From Plazaster borealis (taxonomy: Eukaryota > Echinodermata > Asteroidea > Forcipulatida > Labidiasteridae): a stretch of 64,000 nt of DNA. Location of the stretch: positions 3,065,647 through 3,129,646 of the forward strand of contig CM037470.1 in NCBI GenBank assembly GCA_021014325.1, read 5' to 3'. Positions 54,243 to 64,000 of the stretch are shown here, one piece after another. How positions within the stretch are numbered: the first letter of the stretch is position 1; every line of letters begins with the position of its first letter. The notes beneath the pieces were generated by a model, which did not search any database, was not told the DNA's origin, and was given only the letters and a program-made list of their open reading frames with translations. A program made the translations under genes and the position numbers.

Positions 54243-57200
54243 CTAGAATGGAAACGTTGAGTGGTAGTGGGGACCCATTGGCATGCCCACTTTGAATGGG
54301 CGACCATCAGGGGTCCCTTGTGATAATAGACTGTCAATTCTTACGTTATTACCAAAGGACTGTGGATGTCTCGGTCCTACATTACCTCGAAGTGCCATTC
54401 CGTCTTCCATCTGGAGTGCTGGGTTACTGTGGAGGTGCATAGCTGGAAGCAACGGCTGATCGTTGCAGTGACCGGGCTGCGAGTGCTGGTCGTTGAAGAG
54501 GCTGAAGTTAAAAGGTGGGGGAACGTTGACCCCGCCGCTGATCTGCGCCGTCTTGCCGACGTTGAAGGTGTGCGGAGTCTGGTGCTCAGTGAAGACGGGA
54601 AAGTTAGGTGCAACATTCATGGGGATGCTTCCAGGTCTTCCTGGTCCGAACATAGCATTGAAAGGAGGTCCAATGTCCGACTCGTTGCGGTTCTGATGCG
54701 ACTTATTTGACTGTGTTGGACTGGGAAGGATCGGCCCTGGCAAATGAGGTAAGTAGGTCGGTAGTTCATTCCCCCGTAACCTACGGGATGTGGACGGGGA
54801 TAAACTTGACACGATTGAGGCATTCGTGGAGGATGAAGGCGCGTTCTGACTAGGAGTCATCCCCGAAGAGGAAAACAATGGAAGGAACGGTTCCGAGGAT
54901 TCAGGGGTTCGCTGCGTCGGGAATCCAGGCCAGTTTGATTGCTCTTGACCACTGACATCAATGTGCCTTAATGAGCTGTCGATACTCTGCCCTTGGCTTA
55001 AGCCATGGAAGAATTGTTCTGAGCTCTGGCCGCGCTTTCGCCCCTTTGTGGAGCCCTCCTGGAATCGGGAAGCACTCTGCACACTCTCAAAGGTCTGCCT
55101 CTGAGACTGAGCACTTGTTAACGTTCTCTCATTGGGGTTGGTTCTGCGCATGGTTGTAGCATGCGAGGACACCATGGCTTGATGCATGGAATGTGTCGAC
55201 GTCCTGGTATCTGCGACACTCGCCGTGTGGTGTAATTCCATAGAAATGTTGGACTGCCGTTGCTGGTCCTGCGGTGGCATGTGTGGTAAATTGTGATGAT
55301 TGTGGTGTATGCTGGCACGCTTTGCAGGGTTGCTCTGGGCCGGTGTGTTTGACACTCTCTTGACAGCTTGACCATGCTGCTGGACATTCATCGACTGAGT
55401 CTGCGTTGTTCCAAATCGCGCAGAATGGCTCATGTCTGATTGGGTGTAGATAACACTCTTGTTTTGCGTTTCCTGGGACGGATCTGATACCTGCGCCATT
55501 TCACCTTGGCCGATGTATGATGACTGTGAGTGCACCTGCCTATTAATTCCTCTGCTATCCTCCTGCCTGGAGTCCCTTGAGGTATTGATCACGTTTTGAT
55601 CCGTTAGACTTTGCTTCTGGTTATCAAACATATTTAAATTAAAGTCAATCGGGTCCGTTGGGTCCGTTGATTGCCCGAGGAAATCTGTTCCTCTTGCAGG
55701 CTGCATGAAGTTCTGGAAAGAATTTTGGTAGGAATTTGGCAGATGGTTAGAACCTGGACGCGACTCTTCGTGATGAAGGAACATGGGGTTTTGGTTCTGC
55801 TGGAATGCGTAACGCTTGGGATCAGTAGACACATTGCTGGTGCTCTGTGGCTGTTGGTGGGGGACATTGATGACCGGAGACTGCCGCTGACTGCGGATGC
55901 TGTTTGTCTGAGTTGTCTGCCCAGGCTGCGAATCTGACGTTAGATTGTGCACCTGTAGATCTGGGAATCCAGAAGGCGAGGAGTGTTCACTGATACAAGG
56001 CTGCATAGGGGAGCACTCCGGCTCTGAACTACTTCGTATTGAATGACTGGAGCTATTCGATCCCCTGCGGGTCGGCTTCTTGGCTTTCGCCTTCTCTGCG
56101 ACGGGAGGAACGACTGGGTTTGGCTCTCTATTCATGGGCATAGAGAATTGCTGCGACACATCAACAGGTTGAGACTGAAGCTGTTGATTGTGTTGAATTG
56201 CAGGAGATGAACTTGTCACATTATTGTTGGTTCTCATCCCAGCTGGCACATCATTAAGATGCGAGGAATACAAAGATGAGGTGCTTGAGCTTTCTGATCG
56301 GGAAACATTGGGGCGACCATATCCCTCGTTATTGGACGGGTTCCAGAGAGAATGCACCTGGGCAGGTGATTGCGAAGACGTCACCGCCGCTGACGATGCA
56401 TTGCTGGTGCTTGGTTTCGGCTTCTCCTTCACAACTTGCCTGTTTTCCCTCCTCTGGATTGTCATCACAAGACTGGAATCCTTACGACCGCTACGCTGTG
56501 AGCTCTGAGAGATATTCTGCACACTGAAGGAGTGCTTATCCCTTGACTGGCTGTACTCCCCTGCTGTAGCCGGACTGCCATCGCCGTCCTCTTCTCCTTC
56601 TGCCAACCACGGATACTTATCAATCAGATTTGGATTCAGCTCTCGTTTTCCAATCTGATCCATATCGCTTGGGGTTGCCCCTTTTACCAATTTGACTTCA
56701 CTGTTGTTCACAGGCCTGTCGGGCTGTTCCTTCTGGCAACTGGATTTCCGCTTGCTCTTGGGGATTTTTATTTTCAGTGGGGGAATGGTTTTCTCTACTG
56801 ATTTTGGCTTCTGAACTGGTTCCTCGACAGGAGAGGGACTTTTAGGTCTCTTTGGAGACTCTGTAATCTCTGAGGTCAGGGTTCGATGGAGATTTTTGAT
56901 GGAGAATGTTTTTCCAGGCTGGGATTTCTTTCCTGCATTTGATGCACTGTCTGGAGATCGTCCCGGAGGAGAAGTCAAGGGTGTTGGTGTTGTCAAACTG
57001 ATGGATTCAGTTCTTGGTCTTGCCGTACTTTCAGCTAAAGACATGAGGTTTTGGAGACCAATATTTTCAACACTACCTCCATTATTCTGGGTGCTTGTGT
57101 TGGGTTGCTCGAGTGCATCTTGCAGTAGGGTCTCTGTTGGGCCTTGGAGCTCTGAATTTGTCCTAGTTTGAACTGGCAAGGGGTTTTGGAATTCAGGTGT

Positions 57201-60200
57201 ACCTCTACCCATTCCTCCATGGTCATCGACTCTATGGCTTCTGTTCATGTTACTTGGGTTCCAGGAAATACACGTGTCTCCTGAAGTGTGCGGCGAATCA
57301 AGATTTCCCATGGCAGTCACCGTTGGTGTAACGTCTAAGATAGACGGACGTTCCAGTTGGGAACTGTGACTCCCACTTGTTGGCAGATGTTGCAGTCCTC
57401 TCAGGCCATCTTGACTTGGCATTGCAGTTTTGTTCAAGTCCATTAGCTGGGGCTGCTCTTGTTGAATACTTGAAGATGAGTCTCCCATGTTTTGCATCGG
57501 ATCTGACGATGGGAAAGAGCCTTCAGAAATTTCACGACTGAAGCTGAGAGGTGGTGACTCTTGACTCGGTGTTTGTGATGTGGGAGCTTGCTTGCTGCCC
57601 AGGGAGGACGAAGGACTTAGCCAAAGTGGAGAAAACAGGCCAGACCCTCCTTGCTGGCTCACGTCTGAAGTCGTTGATGGCACGGGCATCTGAAGTGGGG
57701 TAGTAACGCTGGACGGTGGTGGTTGTGTCTGAGTTCTGGCTGGCTGCAACCCACGGGCAAGCTCTGATGCTTTAGAGTGGTTGGATATCCATGCTGACTG
57801 CTGAACAACCTGAGTTGATATCAATTCCTGATCACTCTCATTGGCCACAGGGGTAGCTGTGCGTGAGTCAGACTTCTGGACACCGGTCTCCGGGATTGAT
57901 GAGTTGATGGAAAAGATACTCGGGATTGGCGAGACAAAGCCGGCAATGCTACTGTCTGATGTCGCCACCGAGGCTTGACTGACTGTTGGCGAGTCTAACA
58001 TAAAGCTTTGAGTGGACGAAACCGGTGGCGCTTCACTCTGTGCAGTCACTGCACCTGGATGGATGCTGTTGGCAGGAGCTACAGGCTGTTCAGCGTTTAG
58101 AGTTGAAATGGAGTCCACGCCCTGCTGCTGAGGAACAACAGACTGTCCACCACTCAGAGAGGAGATGGAGTCCCGTAGACTAGTCAATGCTTTCAGGGAA
58201 TTTACTCCGCTGTCATTCTTTTGAAAGTCTGACTCTTCTTCGATGTATGTCGGGAGACCGCTGACACTCATTGAGCTGCTCAGGATATCACTTCCAAAAT
58301 TGAAGGATGGAAACGAAGTAAAAGCATTACTTGAATTGGTTGGGGTTGAGTCAGTTGAGCCACAAACGGCGATGCTGCTGGCAGCTGAGACAATCGGCAG
58401 GTCTGTTGAGTTGCCAGCTATTAGAGCTTCGGTTGAGTAGTTTGATGTGAGAGTTGTTGATCCAGGTCCATCTACTTCCTTGTCAGTAGCATCTGGTTTT
58501 TCCATCCAGCTTTGTAGCAAGGACTCTGCAATCATGTTCGCTCTCTCACAAGGTGATCCCTCAAGAGAAACATCATCTGACTTGCTCATGGGCGTAGCGT
58601 CGTCCGTTGGTGTTCCAGTTTTGGACGAGTGGCCATGGTGATGATGGTGGTGTTTCTTCTTCTCCTTGTCCTTCTCCTTGTTTTTCTTTTTCTTTTTCTT
58701 TTTGGGCTTGTGCTTTTCGTGGTGGTGCGTCGACGTATCTATCGTGTCGTCAGAGGTGGACACCACATTGTGCAGAGGAGTGGAGAAGCTGGTCGGCAAC
58801 TCACGGCTGAGGCTTTGCTGATGAATAGATATGCCTGATTGTAGGGTCACCATACCTGCGCTGTTAATACTCTGCTGGGTGGCAATGTTAGGCTTGATGT
58901 CAACTCCAGACCCTGATATGTCACTGAAATTCAGCAACGGAGAGCTCTCCCCCATTGAATTTGGCGAGAAGATGGACTCTGCAGCTTTGGCAAGGATATC
59001 GTTGTCTCTGTCATTTGAATAGTCTGCTATGTCATCTTCGTTACGGTCTGAGGACTCCTGGCCTGACGTAAGTACGTTGAGAGGAGCTAGCATGTTGGAA
59101 TCCCCAGGAGTGACAAAACCCTTCTGGTCGTCAGCAGACTGAGGCTCCTGTTTGAGGACATGAAGAACATTTTGATGCGACGAGCCTCCGCCTTGGCCTG
59201 CCACGATGGTGCTTGGGCTGGCTTGGTGTGTGAAGCTCATTCCTGTATTTGCAGAAGCACCCTGCTGAGTGTTCACAGGGAGTGTGTTGTGAAATCCTTG
59301 GCCGGACATGATGTACTGTCCCCCGTTGCTGGTCTGTACGACTCTATTCCCCGACTGATTGATGGGGACAGTCACAAAGTTCTGATTGACACCTGTTTGT
59401 TGTTGCTGCTGCTGTTGCATCGGCTGTATGATCGGCTGTGTCCCGGAAGCCCCTGCAGCTTGATTGCTCTGCTGCTGCAGGATCACGGGAATCAACTGCC
59501 CGTTCTGTTGTATGTAGACCAAATTCTGCGTTGTCATTGGTCTATTCTGCACTATCTGCATCGGCATGACATTCTGCGACATTCCTTGACTTGGCTTCTG
59601 CATCACAATCTGATGGCCTTGTGAGTTGACGATAATGTTACTGGTCTCGGCGGCTGATCCAGCAACAGGCAGACGAACTGCTACACCACCTGGTGGTGGT
59701 GTAGCCATATTGACATGTTGCTGACCGACCGTCTGGATCATTGAGGGAGAGCCTGTCCGGGAAGGCTCGGTTTCGGTCTCGGAGATACTTTTTACCTTTG
59801 ACAGTGACTTTTTCTTGGATTTGGATGTACTTTCAGATCCTTGCATTATCTGAGCGTTAACACTGGTACCACCAGAGGCAGGCTGGGGCAAGATCATAGG
59901 CTGCGAAGAACGAGTTGAGGGAGCAGCTGATGATGGGGCAATGCGAACAGGTACAGTCTGTCCTTGGCGTACAGGAAGGGTCAGCATGATCGCTTGATTA
60001 CCTGACTGGGTGCTTCCGCTCTGGCCTGCACCTTGTACGAGGGGAACAATATAACGAACCGCCTGGACCTGGCCTGGTGCCTGGACGCTGCCACTCTGCA
60101 CCAGGACGGTACTTTGATTCCCTGGTGTTGTTATGGGTGTATTCACAGCCTGTGTTACCATCGTACTCTGAGCTGTGGTTGTATCGGAGATGCTTGTATT

Positions 60201-60823
60201 GAGTTGTGTCGTCTGCTGCTGTGGCACCACCTGTTGACCACTAGTGATCTGCCCCTGGGTCGTAACAGCACTTCCGTCGATGCTGGCTTGACTTAAAGAT
60301 ACCGGCTGCGAGGCTTGGTTGGCAAGGACAACTTGATTGGTTGCCTGGTTACCAGACATGCTCACAACGACTGAAGTTTGATTGGAGACTTGCTGGGAGG
60401 GAATCGATGTGCTGGTGTATTTATTCACGGCTGGGACGAGAATATACCCTGAACCGTTTGGGTTAGGCTGGAGGATAGCCATTCCACCTGGGGTGCCTTG
60501 AAGATTCCCGACAAGTGTCGGCTGTCCGCCTCCGATGACATGAGGTTGCATCTGATTCATTCCCTGGACGGCAACTGTGACTTGATTTGGTCCTCCTGGC
60601 AAGTAGGTGATGTGTGGCTTGGTCTGTGCCGATGAGGCTGCTTTGCTTCCGGCAGACGCACTGCTGACTCGGTCAGATTTCCTGGAGTGTCTTGAAGTAA
60701 CTTTGGGTTGCTCCACCATCCCATTGGGATGTGACTCCATATCTTGGATGATCTCCTGGTTACGTTTGTTCTCCGCTCTCAATTTCTCATTTTCTTTCCG
60801 AAGTTTCTTGATTTCTTCAGCGG
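54243..60823 (-). CDS. USF3: USF3 giant terminal exon
   Basis: A 6581-nt exon open throughout. The acceptor ttatccttttcag puts the exon start at 60823, so an upstream in-frame ATG at 60839 (MLSFS) is intronic and not the start codon. It ends FKVGMPMGPHYHSTFPF with TGA at 54243-54245. Long vertebrate USF3 also has most of its length in one terminal exon. Confidence 0.92.
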
Positions 60824-62647
60824 CTGAAAAGGATAACAAACAAAACAGAATGTCATTTGCAATGTTACTGTTAAACCCTTCAGGGTAAATGGTAAATCTA
60901 CACGTTGATATAAAAATTTTACAACCTGTATAGATTGCACGGTTTACTAAACGATTTTTAAAATCTAACTACCCATTTCAGAACTAAAGTAAACACAAAC
61001 TGTTTTCTTTCATGCAATTGGACTCAGGCAAAAACTGTGTCCAATTTTTTAGATATTGCCGAAAGTCTGGAGCAGTTATGTCCACGCAGGAAGACTAATC
61101 TGCAATTGGAATACACAATCTGAGAAACGTTACTGCAGTAACACTTCTCAGATTCAAATTTTGGGGGTTAAAAAATGATATCTTTTTTTATAACCGCAAT
61201 ATTTCAAAGTGAAAAGTTTCTCAAAATGCATGATACTAAGTAAGTTTTTATTGCCATTAACTTTCAGAGTCATTACCAAACGTATACTGACCCTTAAACA
61301 AATATCTGCAAGTATACTGATTTTTCTACTGAATCCAGTAAAACAAACACAAAATAGAATTCAACATCATACAATAGGCCTAATGGATGTATTCATTTAT
61401 TCTGATAAGCTAACTAATTGCAGATGTAAAAAAAATGTCTACTTGTTTATGCCACTGGACAAAACAAAAATGTGCATGTGTGGCGTACATTGTGCACCCT
61501 TGGCTGGAAATGCAATTTTTTGAGGTCGGCACTCAAATATTTTACTAGGTTTTTACTTGGATTTTGTGCCTTGAATTAATATTTGTTCCCCTTTTTTTAA
61601 AAATATTGTAATTCAAATTTAATTCAGCCTCTGGCCGTGACTTTTGAAATGTTTTTAATAAACCAATCTATAAGAATATCTCTAGCTACAACCCTGGTCA
61701 CAAAGTACATAGATAACAAAAACAACGACACTGTACATTATTTGTAATAAAACACAGACGCACATGGTAAGTATATGGTCAGTTAAAAAGCAACAGAGAA
61801 TTAAAAAACTATAGTACAATATCTTCAGGTTCCGGCCACCCTATAAAACCATAATAATATACACATTGTATTATAATAAAACAACACATCAAAGCACAAG
61901 TAACGTTAGACAGTGCTTTAGTTTTTTCGGCAGAGGTAAAAATGTCACTGAAAGTTAAACCCTAACAAAAAACCAACACCATGAGGAAACTCAACATCCA
62001 AACTATTGGACTCTAGAGACTATTGGACACTAGGTGGCGCCAGACACACCAGGTCATTTTCCATTGTGTATAAATATGGCCGTATCCGAATTGGCATACA
62101 GCTACGGCTACGACTGTTGCTACTAAGGGTGTTGGCTAAGGATGTCCTATACTTCAAAGCATGACGACACGACAATCCAGCCGTAGCCATAGCTGTAGCC
62201 GCCACTTCGAACACGGCCTGTTATTGTACTCAGCATGCAGTACCAAAGAATAATGGATTAACCTAGTACTATGTTTGTCTGGTGCCACCAAACTTGACCG
62301 AAAGTTTCCCGTTGCGGTGGTATGCCTGATCCCATGAAAAGCATGACAACTTCAGAACATGCCTTTGGATTTTGATTGTGGTTTTCGTCAGGGAGCGTCT
62401 CAAAAGATGTTACACATTGAGGTATTACTTATTTATTTCAAGAAAAAAAACCCACAAGACTTGTCCGGTCATAGGTTTACTGGCCCGACGCTAAAATCAC
62501 TGGCCTCGGGCCTGCAGTCCAGTGTAACCCCCTGCTGTACGAGCCCTTACCTTCCGGGTCCGAGGTGTTCGCCAGGAGAAGTTTCTCTTTCTGCTCTCGG
62601 AGTTCATCAATGTAAAGACACGCCTGCTCCAGGATCTGATTCTTGCT
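54243..62647 (-). CDS. USF3: USF3 (KIAA2018) bHLH-zipper transcription factor, partial: last two coding exons
   Basis: Nuclear E-box-type bHLH-zipper protein. The exons are 62551-62647 and 54243-60823 (minus strand), joined GAAG|gtaagg to ttttcag|CCGCT in phase, giving 2225 codons plus stop in the window. The first exon encodes helix 2 (SKNQILEQACLYIDELREQK). The second opens with the zipper AAEEIKKLRKENEKLRAENK, matching the helix 2/zipper region of vertebrate USF3. The rest is a low-complexity Q/S/T/P-rich region with a short poly-Q near 59400 and a poly-Lys/poly-His tract (58624-58733) that may serve as a nuclear signal. A basic PPLKIKIPKSKRK segment lies near 56750. Human USF3 is about 2245 residues, so only the basic region and helix 1 are missing, beyond 64000. 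It is identified from bHLH-zipper sequence, giant terminal exon and length. Confidence 0.88.
61030..61297. mobile_element. internally deleted family C MITE in a USF3 intron
   Basis: It holds CCGAAAGTCTGGAGCAGTTA and the end ACCAAACGTATACTGACCCT but lacks the left terminus. Confidence 0.68.
62079..62220. mobile_element. small foldback MITE in a USF3 intron
   Basis: GGCCGTATCCGAATTGGC and CAGCTACGGCTACG on the left pair with CCGTAGCCATAGCTG and TTCGAACACGGCC on the right. Related ends occur at 20785-20840 and 47255-47360. Confidence 0.6.
62551..62647 (-). CDS. USF3: USF3 helix 2 exon
   Basis: A 97-nt exon bounded by atttttag (upstream on the minus strand) and gtaagg. It encodes SKNQILEQACLYIDELREQK then EKLLLANTSDPE. 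It is not covered by any long ORF and was found from phase and homology to bHLH helix 2. Confidence 0.85.
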
Positions 62648-64000
62648 CTAAAAATAAAAATAATAATTTAATTATAATTTGTGTGTATTTAATATGCGCC
62701 TTTTCAAGCCGAGTAAGGCTACTAAAACATGTATCTGCCAACATTGGAACATCAGAAATAGGAACACTTTGTGTCACAGGTCCACACATACCCAAGCAAC
62801 CGGCAGCACAAGTGAAGCTAACAGGTAAACATTTAATTTTGATTTCTGGGGGTTGAACAAAGAAAACTTGATACAGCTCAGTTGGTAAGAGTGCCCCCAC
62901 GTTAATTCGGCAGCCTTTGGTTTAAATCTTGCTCTGGTCAATTTTGTCTTTATTCCACCCCAAAATAATTTAAAATTTACCGAGTCAAATTCCCTTGTGG
63001 TTTATTTCTTGAATTTGAATTTGATCAAAAATGGCATATATCGTGACCCGAAGGTCAAATTACATTGCCAGTACAATAGTTTAATACAATTAAAAATAAA
63101 CAACATATTTGAAAATACACATTAAACAGAGATTAAGTGAACAAAATACACACACAATTAATTATGGACAATTAATTAGAATGAAGTAAATAAATGAAAT
63201 AAGGTATGGGGATGTTTGTAAAATGGCTAGTTCTGTTGGAGATATCATTAAAATCACAGAGGTTGTGTGAGGGTTGTCAACAACAAGCCCATCAGCAACG
63301 CTACGGCAGTGAGCCTCCCTCCAACAAGCCAAAGAGTCAAGTCCAAGACTCTCAAGCCTGGTAGGGGGAAGGAGGTCTTTTGTGTGAGGGATATCAACAA
63401 GCCCATCAGCAACACTACGGCAGTGAGCTTCCCTCCAACCAGCCAAAGAGTCAAGTCCAAGACTCTCAAGCCTGGTAGGGGGAAGGAGGTCTTTTGTGTG
63501 AGGGATATCAACAAGCCCATCAGTAATGCCATGGCAGTGAGCCTCCCTCCAACCAGCCAGTGAGTCAAGTCCGAGAGTTAAAAAAGCAGATTCATAGAAA
63601 TTATAATTATTACCCCAAACATTTATGTATGCATATACTGTACATGTTTAAAGAAACAATGTGTACAAAACATGACATAGATACATGTAGATATAGATAA
63701 AACTTTAAGCAATGTATATGCCAGAAGAAAATCTCTACTGCTACTTGCAAAAGAAGTCCCACACTACACAAACAACATGGCGACCGACACGACACAGTCA
63801 TCAATGAAAACCATAGCATTAAGGTGGCGGACAAATTGCTGCCCTCATATTTGATCATGAGCAACAACTCCAGAGAAGAAGATAGCAAATAGCGCCCTTG
63901 TTTTTCTGCACAGGGCTCAGATATCTTCTTCGCAAATAGCGCCCTCTTTTGCTGAGCTTATTTTTATTTATTTTTACTTTTTGTCTTTTCAAGGTATTGT
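62648..64000. other. USF3: USF3 upstream intron
   Basis: No basic-region or helix 1 exon is visible on the minus strand, so that exon lies outside the window. The 114-bp tandem repeat is the only structure. Confidence 0.6.
63264..63577. repeat. 114-bp tandem repeat, nearly three units
   Basis: AAGCCCATCAGCAAC recurs at 114-bp steps (GCCC at 63287, 63401 and 63515). Because 114 is a multiple of three, frames stay open on both strands (about 95-104 codons each). Confidence 0.9.

Larger units (their letters stand above)
60824..62550. other. USF3: USF3 intron between helix 2 and giant exons
   Basis: 1.7 kb (minus strand) from gtaagg to ttttcag. It carries a family C MITE remnant and a foldback MITE. 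Confidence 0.75.

Noticed and set aside
60824..60839. In-frame ATG (MLSFS) as the start of the giant USF3 ORF
   Set aside because: It lies upstream of the acceptor ttatccttttcag, so it is intronic; the real frame enters from the helix 2 exon in phase.
54366..60888. Numerous + strand ORFs across the USF3 exon
   Set aside because: All are shadows of the 2193-codon minus-strand frame in biased Q/S/T codons.
62359..62856. 165-codon + strand ORF
   Set aside because: It overlaps the USF3 helix 2 exon antisense and runs through both of its splice sites; no domain is visible.
63264..63577. CRISPR-like array
   Set aside because: Units are contiguous 114-bp tandem repeats without spacers, and the genome is eukaryotic.

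Overview
This window is eukaryotic and gene-poor: AT-rich DNA with long introns, consensus GT/AG splice sites and many short transposon-derived repeats. The gene content points to an invertebrate deuterostome, most likely an echinoderm such as a sea star. It holds an Amt-type (not Rh-type) ammonium transporter, a STELLO/DUF288 glycosyltransferase-like gene and a USF3 (KIAA2018) orthologue. The species assignment is inference.

Layout. (1) Positions 1-7850 are intergenic or 5' flank. They hold a hAT MITE with an 8-bp target duplication, several TTAA-flanked MITEs and a nested foldback element. (2) An ammonium transporter on the + strand has seven coding exons from 7857 to 35963 that join in phase to a 602-residue protein. 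Its 11-kb intron 1 contains an intronless STELLO-like gene on the opposite strand (11741-13027). It also contains a 672-bp segmental duplication, one copy of which is split by a 2991-bp CACTA-type transposon (15470-18460). That transposon carries exons resembling a CIDE-N domain. (3) 35964-40890 is repeat-rich intergenic DNA, including a 1.25-kb TTAA element that carries its own basic coiled-coil ORF. (4) A small secreted, probably GPI-anchored three-finger (Ly6/uPAR) protein is on the + strand. It has a TATA-bearing promoter at 40897, a non-coding first exon and three coding exons (43733-46969). (5) 46970-54242 is intergenic, with a tRNA-derived SINE and minisatellites. (6) On the - strand, from 62647 down to 54243, lie the last two coding exons of USF3. 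The 97-bp exon encodes helix 2 of the bHLH and the start of the zipper; the 6.6-kb terminal exon encodes the long Q/S/T-rich region. The basic region and helix 1 lie beyond position 64000.

The four genes are not an operon and show no shared pathway. The most distinctive content is the mobile-element record: insertions with readable target duplications, internal empty sites and nesting that gives an order of events. Exon joins come from reading frame, phase and splice consensus only, without transcript support.
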